From: an uncultured Acidimicrobiales bacterium
GTDB lineage: Bacteria; Actinomycetota; Acidimicrobiia; Acidimicrobiales; Aldehydirespiratoraceae
Direction of reading: 5' to 3'
Length of the DNA stretch: 64,000 nucleotides
Assembly (NCBI GenBank): GCA_905480195.1
Contig: CAJQPN010000020.1
Coordinates: 124,001-188,000, forward strand
The position numbers and the translations under genes were made by a program. The first letter of the stretch is position 1. Each line of letters starts with the position of its first letter. Shown piece by piece: positions 7,906 through 16,292 of this stretch. Under the pieces are notes generated by a model. The model saw nothing but the letters and a program-made list of their open reading frames with translations. It made no database searches and was not told the origin of the DNA.

Positions 7906-9891
7906 ATGTCAGACGTGATCTCCGTAGTGCTCCCCGATGGTTCCTGCCGCGAGCTCCCGGCTGGAGCGACGACGTTGACCCTCGCCGAATCGATCGGACC
8001 CCGCCTTGCATCCGATGCCGTCATCGGTGTCGTCGACGGCCTCGAGGTCGACTTGAACGTCCCCCTCACGGACGGTGCCACTGTCGAGATTGTCACCACC
8101 TCGAGCGAGCGGGGCCTTCGCACCATTCGTCATTCGACTGCGCATGTGATGGCCCAGGCAATCCTCGACCTCTACCCGGGAGCGCAGCTGGCGATCGGCC
8201 CGCCGATCGAGTTCGGCTTCTACTACGACGTCGAACTCCCCGAAGGCAAGACACTCAGTGGTGAAGATCTCGAGCGAATCGAAGCTCGGATGTCTGAGAT
8301 TGTCGAAGCCGATCAGGCCTTCGTGCGTCACGAGCTCGCTGCGTCAGAGGCTGCGGCCTTCTTCGCACACGAGCCGTACAAGGCCGAGATCATCGAGCGG
8401 GTGGTCAGCGGCGCTGCCAGCGGTGAGGACGCCGGTGAGATCAGCGGTGGCGACGCGATCAGTTACTACAGCAACGGGATTGTGGGCGAGGAGGGGGCGT
8501 TTCGCGACATGTGTACCGGCCCGCACGTTCCGTCAACGGGTCGTCTGGCGCACTTCAAGCTGCAATCGGTGGCTGGCGCCTACTGGCGGGGCGACGTCAC
8601 CCGTCCGATGCTCCAGCGGATCTACGGCACCGCCTGGGACTCCAAGAAGGCGCTCAAGACCCACCTCCAAATGCTCGCCGAAGCCGAGAAACGCGATCAT
8701 CGCCGCCTCGCCGCCGAGCTCGATCTTGTCAGCTGGCCCGACGAGCTCGGCCCGGGCCTGGCGGTCTGGCATCCGAAGGGAGCCCTGATCCGCAAGATCA
8801 TGGAGGACTACTCGCGCGATCGTCACGAACTCGGCGGCTACGACTTCGTCGTGTCGCCTCACATTGCGAAGTCGGTCCTCTGGGAGACATCGGGTCACCT
8901 CGACTTTTACGCCGATGGCATGTATCCGCCCATGGAGATGGACGGAGCGACCTACTACCCGAAGCCGATGAACTGCCCGTTCCACGTCATGATCTTCCGG
9001 TCGCGGCAACGCAGCTATCGCGAGCTTCCGCTGCGGATGTTCGAGCTGGGGGCGGTCTACCGCTACGAGTTGTCGGGAGCGGTCCACGGCCTCATGCGCA
9101 GCCGAGGATTCACCCAGGACGACAGCCACATCTTCACTACTCAGGAAGCCATCCAGAGTGAGTTGGCGTCGCTGCTCGGCTTCGTTTTGTCAGTGCTTCG
9201 GGCGTTTGGCTTCGATGAGTTCCAGGCAAAGCTCTCGACCCGGCCGCCGGTGAAGTCGGTCGGCGAGGACGCGCTGTGGGACGAAGCCACCGACGGCCTT
9301 CGTGCTGCCCTCGAGAACCAGGGTCTCGAGTACGTTGTTGACGAGGGGGGCGGGGCGTTTTACGGCCCCAAGATCGACGTCGATGTGAAGGACGCGATCG
9401 GTCGGTCCTGGCAGCTGTCGACGATCCAACTCGACTTCAATCTGCCGGAGCGTTTCGATCTCGAATACGTGGCCAGTGATGGCAGCCGCAAACGGCCCGT
9501 CATGATCCATCGTGCGCTCATGGGTTCGATCGAACGCTTCTTCGGTGTGCTGATCGAGCACTACGCCGGAGCATTCCCGGCCTGGCTTGCACCGACCCAG
9601 GTGCGCGTGCTGCCGGTTGCCGACGTCCACCAGCACTATGCCGACGGTCTGGTAGCCGACTTGCGCGAGGCCGGTTTTCGAGCCGACACCGTCGGGGCTG
9701 TCGAACCATTGGGTAAGCGGGTCCGCAACGGCAAGGTCGAGAAGTTGCCCTACGTCCTCGTGGTCGGTGACGACGATGTCAGCAACGGCACGGTCGGCGT
9801 CAATCGGCGCGGCGAGGACACGCCCGAGCGTGATGTGACCGTGCCTTCGTTCATTGAGGCGCTTCGTGCCGAGGTCAACGAGAAGCGGTGA
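7906..9891 (+). CDS. thrS: Threonyl-tRNA synthetase
   Basis: Class II synthetase that charges tRNA-Thr. The 661-residue protein has an N-terminal TGS domain (1-63), an editing domain with the HSTAH zinc-like motif (His76, His80) and CTGPHVP, then the catalytic core with motif 2 around GLMRSRGFTQDDSHIF, zinc-ligand Cys in PMNCPFHV, motif 3 around the final GSIERFFG and a C-terminal anticodon-binding domain. Start ATG 7906 is favoured over GTG 7900 because of the TAGCCT element placed for a leaderless transcript. It heads the block thrS-HIT-membrane protein-pgsA-acyltransferase-pimA, the same order as in mycobacteria. Confidence 0.97.
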   Translation: MSDVISVVLPDGSCRELPAGATTLTLAESIGPRLASDAVIGVVDGLEVDLNVPLTDGATVEIVTTSSERGLRTIRHSTAHVMAQAILDLYPGAQLAIGPPIEFGFYYDVELPEGKTLSGEDLERIEARMSEIVEADQAFVRHELAASEAAAFFAHEPYKAEIIERVVSGAASGEDAGEISGGDAISYYSNGIVGEEGAFRDMCTGPHVPSTGRLAHFKLQSVAGAYWRGDVTRPMLQRIYGTAWDSKKALKTHLQMLAEAEKRDHRRLAAELDLVSWPDELGPGLAVWHPKGALIRKIMEDYSRDRHELGGYDFVVSPHIAKSVLWETSGHLDFYADGMYPPMEMDGATYYPKPMNCPFHVMIFRSRQRSYRELPLRMFELGAVYRYELSGAVHGLMRSRGFTQDDSHIFTTQEAIQSELASLLGFVLSVLRAFGFDEFQAKLSTRPPVKSVGEDALWDEATDGLRAALENQGLEYVVDEGGGAFYGPKIDVDVKDAIGRSWQLSTIQLDFNLPERFDLEYVASDGSRKRPVMIHRALMGSIERFFGVLIEHYAGAFPAWLAPTQVRVLPVADVHQHYADGLVADLREAGFRADTVGAVEPLGKRVRNGKVEKLPYVLVVGDDDVSNGTVGVNRRGEDTPERDVTVPSFIEALRAEVNEKR

Positions 9892-9895
9892 TGCC

Positions 9896-10417
9896 GTGAG
9901 CCTCGAACAGCTCTGGGCCGGCTGGCGTCTTTCGTACATCGAAGGCGCCGATCGTTTAGAGGACGAGCAATTCTTCCGTCGACCCAAGGGCCTGACCCTC
10001 TTCGAAGCGATCTTCCAAGCCGATCTTCCCGATGAGGAGCGCTACGTGCTCTGGACGGGCGAGACGTGTTTCGCCTTACTCAACGCGTTTCCGTACACGA
10101 ACGGGCACCTGTTGGTGCTGCCGCAGCGCGGTGTGGCTTCACTCGAGGACCTCACCGACCCCGAGTACGCCGAACTGTGGGCGGGTGTGCGGGCTGCAAC
10201 GCGAGCTGTCGAGGTGGCGTACTCGCCAGAGGGCATCAACGTCGGGCTCAACCTCGGGAAAGGCGCAGGTGCCGGTGTGCCCGATCACCTACACGTGCAT
10301 GTCCTGCCACGCTGGGGTGGTGACACGAACTTCATGACCACCGTTGCCAACGCCCGGGTGCTGCCCGAGTCGATCGGAGAGTCCTGGCGACGTCTCTGTG
10401 ACGCCTGGCCTGCCTAG
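9896..10417 (+). CDS. HIT-family nucleotide phosphorylase/hydrolase
   Basis: A 173-residue histidine-triad protein. The active-site motif HLHVHVLPRW gives His131, His133 and His135, and FPYTNGHLLVLP is the typical substrate-binding strand. Position directly after thrS and before pgsA matches the mycobacterial Rv2613c-type protein, reported as a diadenosine tetraphosphate phosphorylase; I infer a similar Ap4A-type activity. Ap4A is a by-product of aminoacyl-tRNA synthetases, which could explain the link to thrS. GTG 9896 lies 4 bases after the thrS stop; an in-frame start at 9854 inside thrS is less likely. Confidence 0.88.
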   Translation: MSLEQLWAGWRLSYIEGADRLEDEQFFRRPKGLTLFEAIFQADLPDEERYVLWTGETCFALLNAFPYTNGHLLVLPQRGVASLEDLTDPEYAELWAGVRAATRAVEVAYSPEGINVGLNLGKGAGAGVPDHLHVHVLPRWGGDTNFMTTVANARVLPESIGESWRRLCDAWPA

Positions 10418-10420
10418 TCT
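10415..10420 (+). promoter_or_regulatory. -10-like element before the small membrane protein gene
   Basis: TAGTCT ends 6 bases before ATG 10427. Its TAG is also the stop codon of the HIT gene, so stop and promoter element share bases. Confidence 0.4.
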
Positions 10421-10426
10421 GAGACC

Positions 10427-10930
10427 ATGAGCCAGATCGACGAAGGCGAAATCCGCGACGAACTGCCGTCCGACCTCGATCCGTCCCAAGTCACTGCGCC
10501 GTACCTGTTCCCGAACAACAGCCGCCGCAAGATCCCAGCCGTGCTGTACACACTCATCGGGCTCGGCTGTCTCGTGCTTTGGCAGGCCGCCGGCGAGCAG
10601 GCGGTTCTGGTAAATCGCGGCGTCGCCATCGCCGGTGTGGTGCTGATCGTTATCGGTCTCTACCACTGGCAGGGAGCCTGGGATCTCGCGTTCGACGAAG
10701 AGCACGCCCTCGGCGCAGCAGCTGAAGCGGTCGGTTTTCCGGCCGGCCACGCGTCCGCCCAACTCGGATGGCGAGGTCTGCGGAGCCGGCCGACCTGGCG
10801 GATTCTCTTGTACAGCAACGAGACGGTCCCCGAGAGCCGGGGCCTCGTAATGGTCGATGGCGTAAACGGTGAGATCATCGACCAGTTCGTCGAGAAGAAT
10901 CCCGAAGACTGGACGGGCTACCTCACCTGA
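10427..10930 (+). CDS. Small membrane protein of unknown function in the PIM cluster
   Basis: 167 residues with an acidic N-terminal tail (about 1-30), two predicted membrane helices (about residues 37-52 and 61-78) and a C-terminal soluble part containing SRPTWRILLYSNETVPESRGLV, which looks like a short beta-rich domain. I recognise no enzyme motif. Location between the HIT gene and pgsA suggests a membrane role in phosphatidylinositol metabolism, or simply co-transcription; both are inference. The gene has its own likely leaderless promoter. Confidence 0.75.
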   Translation: MSQIDEGEIRDELPSDLDPSQVTAPYLFPNNSRRKIPAVLYTLIGLGCLVLWQAAGEQAVLVNRGVAIAGVVLIVIGLYHWQGAWDLAFDEEHALGAAAEAVGFPAGHASAQLGWRGLRSRPTWRILLYSNETVPESRGLVMVDGVNGEIIDQFVEKNPEDWTGYLT

Positions 10931-11036
10931 ACTGTCGTCTCGGGTGAGGAGTGCCCAGGCGTCGGCGCGGCTCACACGGTCGGGGGGCAACAGGTCGGCT
11001 GCTAGCATGGGCAGGTCCCCAACCGGGAGTTCTCTC

Positions 11037-11726
11037 ATGTTCGACGGCAACCTGCGCGAACAGGTCGATCGAGGTCTGGTTCCCATCGGCCGAAGCCTTG
11101 TCAAAACGGGCATCACACCCAACATCATCACGATCATCGGCATTGTCATGAGCTGCGTTGCCGCCGTCACGATCGGTGCGGGGTATCTCCGTTTCGGGTT
11201 CCTGTTCTTGTTGCTTACCGGCATCCCCGATGCCCTCGACGGCGCAGTTGCCCGCGCAGCAGGCACCGGCTCCAAGCGCGGCGCGTTCTTCGACTCGGTC
11301 TCCGACCGGTTGACAGACGGCATGCTCTTCGGAGGTGTTGCGTGGTATCTCGCCAGTACCGAGCCGGGCCGGATCATGATGTTGCCCGTCGCCATCATGG
11401 GCTTGGCCATGTTCGTCTCATACCAGCGGGCCAAGGCCGAGTCACTTGGCTGGGATGCCAAAGGCGGCATCATGGAACGGGCCGAGCGGGTCATCGTGCT
11501 CGCGTTCGCCCTGCTGTTCCCCGAGCTGCTGATCCCAACCCTGTGGGTCATGCTGGTGCTCACGGTGATTACCGCTGTTCAACGCTTCGTGAAGGTCTGG
11601 AAGCAGGCGTCGGTCGACGTGCCCCTCCCGCCGAGCCGTCAGCGTCGCATTCCTCGTCGCCCCCGAGCCTCCGAGCCGCAATGGCGACAGCGCATGCAGG
11701 CCCGCAGGGCTGCTCGCCATACCTGA
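11037..11726 (+). CDS. pgsA: CDP-alcohol phosphatidyltransferase (phosphatidylinositol (phosphate) synthase)
   Basis: Integral membrane enzyme of the CDP-alcohol phosphotransferase family, 229 residues. The full catalytic signature is present: Asp65, Asp68, Gly69, Arg73, Gly82, Asp86 and Asp90, within DALDGAVAR and GAFFDSVSD. By position (thrS-HIT-pgsA-acyltransferase-pimA) it corresponds to mycobacterial PgsA1, which joins CDP-diacylglycerol to inositol phosphate to give PI-phosphate; sequence alone cannot exclude another head-group alcohol. ATG 11037 follows a GGGAG sequence. The C-terminal 40 residues are strongly basic (many Arg), probably a cytosolic tail. Confidence 0.9.
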   Translation: MFDGNLREQVDRGLVPIGRSLVKTGITPNIITIIGIVMSCVAAVTIGAGYLRFGFLFLLLTGIPDALDGAVARAAGTGSKRGAFFDSVSDRLTDGMLFGGVAWYLASTEPGRIMMLPVAIMGLAMFVSYQRAKAESLGWDAKGGIMERAERVIVLAFALLFPELLIPTLWVMLVLTVITAVQRFVKVWKQASVDVPLPPSRQRRIPRRPRASEPQWRQRMQARRAARHT

Positions 11727-11754
11727 TCGATTCATTGGAATCCTGCTGATCGAG

Positions 11755-12681
11755 ATGGTGGGCGTCGGTGCGTACAAGGCGGGTGCCTTTCTCGCCCGTC
11801 GTGTCCCTGATGGCGTCGCCACGGCAGCTGCGCGAATGGGTGGGTTCGGTGCGGGGATGATCGCGGGCGATGCCGGCACGATCGTCGGGCGCAACCTCGA
11901 ACGGGTCTACGGACGCAAGCTGGGTTCGACCGAGAAGCGACGCAAGGTTGCCGAGACCTTTGAGTGGTACGGCCGGTATTACGTCGAGAGCTTCCGCCTG
12001 CCCGAAGTTGGGATTGAAGAACTCGATCGAGGCTTCTCCTACGACGGAGTCGGCACGATCGAGGAGCACTGCGGACCGGGAAAGACCGGCGGAATCCTCG
12101 CCCTACCGCACCTTGGTTCGTGGGAGTGGGCTGCGTTCTGGCTCGCACGCGTCATCAATGTGAAGGTGACGGCGATCGTTGAACCGCTGCAACCTCCAGA
12201 ACTGTTCGACTGGTTCGTCGGTTTGCGGGAATCGCTCGGAATGGAGATTCACCCGCTCGGTCCCGACGCCTCCAAGCAGATCCTTGCTGCGCTCAAACAG
12301 GGCCACCTCGTGTGCTTGTTGTGTGACCGTGACCTGCAGGGAAACGGTGTTCCTGTGACCTTTTTTGGAGAAAAGACGACCCTTCCGGCCGGCCCGGCAA
12401 CACTGGCACTTCGCACGGGTGTGCCGTTGATGCCGTCTGCGGTGTTTTGGCGAGACAACGCACGGCACGGTCAGTGCGGCCGCCCACTCGAGATCGAGCG
12501 AACCGGTCGGCTCCGCGACGACGTGCAGCGCGTCACCCAGATGATCGCCGACGACTTTGAGAGGTTGATCCGGCAGGCGCCCGAGCAGTGGCACCTGTTG
12601 AACCCCAACTGGCCAAGCGATTACGTGGCGCTGGGTCGTGAGGTCCCTGAGCATCTGCAACGTTTGGGCGAGGGGACGTAG
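11755..12681 (+). CDS. Lysophospholipid acyltransferase-like protein (PatA-type, PIM acylation)
   Basis: 308 residues of the LpxL/HtrB-like acyltransferase family. The catalytic HX4E motif is PHLGSWEW (His119, Glu124), followed by LLCDRDLQGNG, VTFFGEKTTLPAGPA and a C-terminal QWHLLNPNW. Between pgsA and pimA this matches mycobacterial PatA (Rv2611c), which acylates the 6-position of the mannose of PIM1/PIM2, on the cytosolic membrane face. There is no Shine-Dalgarno before ATG 11755; the start is set by reading-frame onset 28 bases after pgsA. The exact acceptor in this organism is inferred. Confidence 0.87.
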   Translation: MVGVGAYKAGAFLARRVPDGVATAAARMGGFGAGMIAGDAGTIVGRNLERVYGRKLGSTEKRRKVAETFEWYGRYYVESFRLPEVGIEELDRGFSYDGVGTIEEHCGPGKTGGILALPHLGSWEWAAFWLARVINVKVTAIVEPLQPPELFDWFVGLRESLGMEIHPLGPDASKQILAALKQGHLVCLLCDRDLQGNGVPVTFFGEKTTLPAGPATLALRTGVPLMPSAVFWRDNARHGQCGRPLEIERTGRLRDDVQRVTQMIADDFERLIRQAPEQWHLLNPNWPSDYVALGREVPEHLQRLGEGT

Positions 12682-12684
12682 CCG

Positions 12685-13767
12685 ATGCGCATCGGCATCA
12701 TCTGCCCGTACAGCCTCACGGTGCCCGGCGGGGTCCAGATGCAGGTCCTCGGTCTTGCTCGCGCGCTTCGCCGGCACGGCGAGCGCGTGCGTGTGCTCGC
12801 TCCGTGTGATGGGCCGCCGCCGGATGCCGGCGTCACGCCGCTGGGCAACAGCCTCCCGACTGCGGCGAACGGCTCGATCGCCCCGATCGCACCCGACCCG
12901 GCTGCCCAGCTTCGCACCGTTCGGGCGATGCGTGACGAAGACTTCGATGTGATCCACATCCACGAACCGCTTTCTCCCGGGCCGAATCACACAGCCCTGC
13001 TTTTGCGACCGGCGCCCATAATCGGGACGTTTCATGCAGCTGGCGGCAGCCTTGCCTACGACTTCATGCAGCGAGGTGTGCGGTTTCTCGCTGGCCGCCT
13101 CGACGACCGAGTGGCTGTTTCAGAAGACGCCCGCAAGATGGCCCAAGAGGCCCTCGGTGGCACCTACGACCTCACGTTCAATGGGGTGGAACTCGCCCGC
13201 TTCTCGGCCGGGCAGTCGCACCCGACCACTGGTCCGACGATCCTGTTCCTCGGCCGTCACGAGCCCCGCAAGGGCCTGCGGGTGTTGCTCGACGCCATGG
13301 TCGACCTCCCGCCCGATACCCGGTTGTGGATTGCAGGGGACGGCCACGAGACCGCCGAGCTCAAACAGCGGTACGCAGGTGACAGCCGACTTGAATGGTT
13401 GGGCACGATCAGCGAAAGCGAGAAGGTCGCCCGTCTCCAGGGGGCCGACGTGTTCTGTGCGCCCTCGTTGCACGGCGAGTCGTTCGGCATCGTGCTTCTC
13501 GAGGCGATGGCGGCGGGCACTGCGGTGGTGGCTGGAGACATCCCGGGTTACGCCAACGTCGCTCGCCGTGACCGCGACGCACTCTTGGTACCGCCGAACG
13601 ATGCGCGGTCGCTCGCCGATGCGATCCGGCTCGTGTTGAACGATGCCGCTCGGCGGGAGCAGCTGATCGAATCGGGCCTCAAGCGGGCGGAGGAATTCTC
13701 AATGGCTCGGCTAGCCGATGTGTATCTGGCCCGCTATGAGCGACTCATCTCGCATGCCGCTGTCTGA
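12685..13767 (+). CDS. pimA: GDP-mannose:phosphatidylinositol alpha-mannosyltransferase
   Basis: GT4-family GT-B glycosyltransferase, 360 residues, predicted to transfer the first mannose onto phosphatidylinositol. Visible features: the N-terminal CPYSLTVPGGVQ loop, HIHEP, GTFHA, the second Rossmann domain starting TILFLGRHEPRKGL and the EX7E donor site in ESFGIVLLEAM (Glu265, Glu273). Gene order after pgsA and the acyltransferase supports PimA over other GT4 enzymes. ATG 12685 follows the upstream TAG by 3 bases. Together these genes indicate that the organism makes PI mannosides. Confidence 0.9.
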   Translation: MRIGIICPYSLTVPGGVQMQVLGLARALRRHGERVRVLAPCDGPPPDAGVTPLGNSLPTAANGSIAPIAPDPAAQLRTVRAMRDEDFDVIHIHEPLSPGPNHTALLLRPAPIIGTFHAAGGSLAYDFMQRGVRFLAGRLDDRVAVSEDARKMAQEALGGTYDLTFNGVELARFSAGQSHPTTGPTILFLGRHEPRKGLRVLLDAMVDLPPDTRLWIAGDGHETAELKQRYAGDSRLEWLGTISESEKVARLQGADVFCAPSLHGESFGIVLLEAMAAGTAVVAGDIPGYANVARRDRDALLVPPNDARSLADAIRLVLNDAARREQLIESGLKRAEEFSMARLADVYLARYERLISHAAV

Positions 13768-13797
13768 TCGCATGGCTTCCCGAGCGCTTTGCTTCGG

Positions 13798-13848
13798 TAC
13801 AGTGATGGCTGCGGCGGCAACTGCCGCCATTGGGAGGTCGAACGCAAC
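13798..13848 (+). promoter_or_regulatory. lemA leader with -10-like element, hairpin and Shine-Dalgarno
   Basis: TACAGT (13798-13803) is a possible -10. In the presumed leader, GGCGGC (13813-13818) and GCCGCC (13823-13828) form a tight hairpin, immediately followed by GGGAGG (13832-13837), the ribosome binding site of lemA 11 bases before its ATG. The hairpin ends 3 bases before the ribosome site, so it could shape access to it. Confidence 0.4.
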
Positions 13849-14400
13849 ATGCTCATCTTCTTGATTCTCCTCGCCATCGCGGTGTTGTTGGTCATCTGGG
13901 TGATCAGCCTTTACAACAACCTCGTCAAGCTGCGTAACCGCATCGAGAACGCATGGGCGCAGATTGATGTGCAACTGAAGCGCCGTTGGGATCTGATTCC
14001 TAACTTGGTCGAGACCGTCAAGGGATATGCAGGTCACGAACGTGAGACGCTCGAGGCGGTCATCGAGGCCCGGAATGCAGCAACCACCGCTTCGGGGCCC
14101 CAGGAGTCGGCCGCCAACGAGAACATCCTCAGCGGTGCCTTGCGTCAGTTGTTCGCAGTCAGCGAGGCCTACCCCGAGCTCAAGGCGAACCAGAATTTCC
14201 TCGAGTTGCAGGAAGAACTCACCGGTACCGAGGGCCGTATCGCCTACGCCCGGCAGCACTACAACGACCAGGTGCTGAAGTACAACACTGCGATCGAGAC
14301 CTTCCCGGCTGTGATGATCGCTGGCGCTCTGCGCTTCACCGAACGCGAGTACTTCGAAGCTGATGACGAGTCGCGTGGCACCGTTTCCGTCGAGTTCTGA
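13849..14400 (+). CDS. lemA: LemA family protein
   Basis: 183 residues, with one N-terminal membrane helix (about 1-19) followed by the long helical LemA domain: YNNLVKLRNRIENAWAQIDVQLKRR, then DLIPNLVETVKGYAGHE and YNTAIETFP near the end. LemA proteins are membrane-anchored coiled-coil proteins of uncertain function, often encoded beside an M48 (HtpX-type) peptidase; here the next gene is a degenerate M48-like protein. ATG 13849 is preceded by GGGAGG; the frame is open upstream to 13789 but that would add a non-family extension. Confidence 0.9.
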   Translation: MLIFLILLAIAVLLVIWVISLYNNLVKLRNRIENAWAQIDVQLKRRWDLIPNLVETVKGYAGHERETLEAVIEARNAATTASGPQESAANENILSGALRQLFAVSEAYPELKANQNFLELQEELTGTEGRIAYARQHYNDQVLKYNTAIETFPAVMIAGALRFTEREYFEADDESRGTVSVEF

Positions 14401-14432
14401 GCCGGGCCCCTGATCGAGCGAGAGGTCGTCTA

Positions 14433-15140
14433 ATGCCGTCCGTGTCTGCCCGAACCATTGCGTCGATTCCCGCCCTTTTCGTCGGGCTCGTCGTGCTGGT
14501 AGCGCTCGCTGCCATCGACCTGATCGTTGCGCTCGTAGCCGCCGTCGCCTTGGCCGGTCTCACCTTGGTCCTCGTGCAGCGCACCGCCACGAACCGGGTG
14601 CTCTCTGCGCTCAATGCTGCGCAGCTGGAAGAGGGCGTCGAGCCGCGCCTCGAGAGCTTGGTCGAGTCGATCTGCGCGAGTCACGGCATCAACGAGCCGG
14701 GCCTGTACGTCGCAAAGACGACAGCCATGGACGCTGCGGTCGTCGGTCGCTCCGACGACACCCGCCTTGTCGTCACCCAGGGCCTGCTCGACCGGCTCGA
14801 TCGGCTCGAACTCGAATCGGTCGTCGCCCGCCAGCTCTCGATGTTCGGCTCTGGCGTGTTCGCCGGGACAGTGCTCGCATCGGTCGGCGGCCTACTCGGC
14901 CCGCTCGGGGGTCGGCTCCGTGCACAGTTGCTCGACGGCCGTCGGTTTGTGATTGCCGACTTCGATGCGGTGGGTGTGACCCGCTACCCGCCGGCACTCG
15001 CCTCTGCCTTTTCGAAGGCGCTCGAGAGCGCCCGAGTGACCCATCGGGCAGCGTCTGACCATCTCTGGATGATCGGGAGCGGGACCGATCCCGTGCAGCC
15101 CAGTTTGGGTGAACGGGTCGATGCTCTGCTGGAGCTGTAA
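14433..15140 (+). CDS. HtpX/M48-like membrane pseudo-peptidase
   Basis: 235 residues with two N-terminal membrane helices (about 10-30 and 31-48) and a domain that follows the M48/HtpX pattern: LYVAKTTAMDAAVVGRSDDTRLVVTQGLLDRLDRLELESVV in outline, PALASAFSKALE, and a closing PSLGERVDALLEL. The zinc-protease motif HExxH is replaced by RQLSM (Arg133, Gln134, Met137), and the third-ligand region (normally ExxAD) reads FVIAD, so no metal site remains. It is therefore a predicted non-catalytic relative, downstream of lemA where an active M48 peptidase is normally found. The assignment rests on pattern similarity and context, not on a search. Confidence 0.7.
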   Translation: MPSVSARTIASIPALFVGLVVLVALAAIDLIVALVAAVALAGLTLVLVQRTATNRVLSALNAAQLEEGVEPRLESLVESICASHGINEPGLYVAKTTAMDAAVVGRSDDTRLVVTQGLLDRLDRLELESVVARQLSMFGSGVFAGTVLASVGGLLGPLGGRLRAQLLDGRRFVIADFDAVGVTRYPPALASAFSKALESARVTHRAASDHLWMIGSGTDPVQPSLGERVDALLEL

Positions 15141-15142
15141 CG

Positions 15143-16282
15143 GTGTTGCGAAATCGACGTCTTTTCGTCGCAATGCTCATGATGCTCGCGCTCTTGGCGT
15201 TGTCTTGCGGTGGGCAGGGCGATGATGCCGTCGGTGGGGCTCTGCAAGCCGACGATGCCTCGCCGGACGATCCGCTCACCGGAGATGGCCAGGTCGTCGC
15301 TGACGATGAGCTCGGAGAGGTCACGGAACCACCCCGCATTGAGCCTGGTCCCAAAGCACCCCTCACCGGGCTCCCGGCTGACGACTCGATCGACTCGACT
15401 CCTGCAATCGTGGTCAAGATCTCCAACAACGACGATCGGAGTGTCGCAGCGCTGATCGGCATCAACCGTGCCGACATCGTGATCGAAGAGCGGATAGAAG
15501 ATCGCGCGACCCGCTTCGCGGCGATCTTTCACTCCGATCTTCCCGACCTGGTCGGCCCGGTGCGCTCGGCTCGAACCACCGATGTCGATCTCATGCGCAA
15601 CCTCGGTTCGCCAATCCTCGTGTTCTCCGGCGCCAACATTTCGGTTCTCGGCGAGATCCGCGACCTTTCGCGTGAGGGCGGAGTCGTGCCGGTTGTCAAT
15701 GACGACTCCGAGATCTACCACTACCGCGATTCCGACTACCCGGCGCCCGACAATCTCTTCACCGATGCGACCCTTGTCAGCGCTGACTTCGCCGAGGCCG
15801 CCGGTGCCGTACTGCCGGTACTGGCGTTCCGCGACAGCGAATCCGACACCCGCTCGGCAAGCATCGACGGCACTGGTGTGACCATCGAGGGCCGCGACAT
15901 CGTGAGCTTCGTTCATGACGATGTCCTCGGTTACGTTCGCGTGCAGGACGGCGCTGTCCACGTCACGCGCGAAGGGAGGCCGCTCACCGCTGCCAATCTC
16001 GTGGTGATGGAGGTCGATTACGTCACCAACGCAGACGACGCCGAGGCAGTCGATGCGGTCACCACCGGAGCAGGCGTGGTCAACGTCTTGATCGACGGTC
16101 GCCGTTGGGAGGGCACCTGGGAGCGCAAGTCTGCGGCCGAGCCGTATTCGTTCTTCGACAGCAACGGGGTGAGCGTGTTGCTCGAGCCGGGAACGACCTG
16201 GCTGACCCTCGTGCCACAGGGCACCTATCGGTTTGATGTCGAGGCCGAGATCGTAAGTCTGGTGGCCGAGGGTGCCGGATAG
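15143..16282 (+). CDS. DUF3048 (YerB-like) lipoprotein
   Basis: 379 residues with a signal peptide and lipobox LALSC (Cys22), so an exported, lipid-anchored protein. The mature N-terminus is an acidic linker (to about residue 65). Then comes the DUF3048 domain, recognisable from [52 protein letters not shown] and a C-terminal half ending [16 protein letters not shown]. Function of the family is unknown; B. subtilis YerB belongs to it. GTG 15143 has GGAG 8 bases upstream, at the end of the previous gene, and sits 2 bases after that stop. Confidence 0.85.
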   Translation: MLRNRRLFVAMLMMLALLALSCGGQGDDAVGGALQADDASPDDPLTGDGQVVADDELGEVTEPPRIEPGPKAPLTGLPADDSIDSTPAIVVKISNNDDRSVAALIGINRADIVIEERIEDRATRFAAIFHSDLPDLVGPVRSARTTDVDLMRNLGSPILVFSGANISVLGEIRDLSREGGVVPVVNDDSEIYHYRDSDYPAPDNLFTDATLVSADFAEAAGAVLPVLAFRDSESDTRSASIDGTGVTIEGRDIVSFVHDDVLGYVRVQDGAVHVTREGRPLTAANLVVMEVDYVTNADDAEAVDAVTTGAGVVNVLIDGRRWEGTWERKSAAEPYSFFDSNGVSVLLEPGTTWLTLVPQGTYRFDVEAEIVSLVAEGAG

Positions 16283-16285
16283 AGT
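16280..16285 (+). promoter_or_regulatory. -10-like element of pdxS (leaderless type)
   Basis: TAGAGT ends 7 bases before the pdxS ATG; its TAG doubles as the stop codon of the lipoprotein gene. No Shine-Dalgarno follows. Confidence 0.45.
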
Positions 16286-16292
16286 CCCCAGC

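Noticed and set aside
13813-13828. lemA leader hairpin as a terminator of pimA
   Set aside because: No T-tract follows, and a ribosome site comes 3 bases after the stem.
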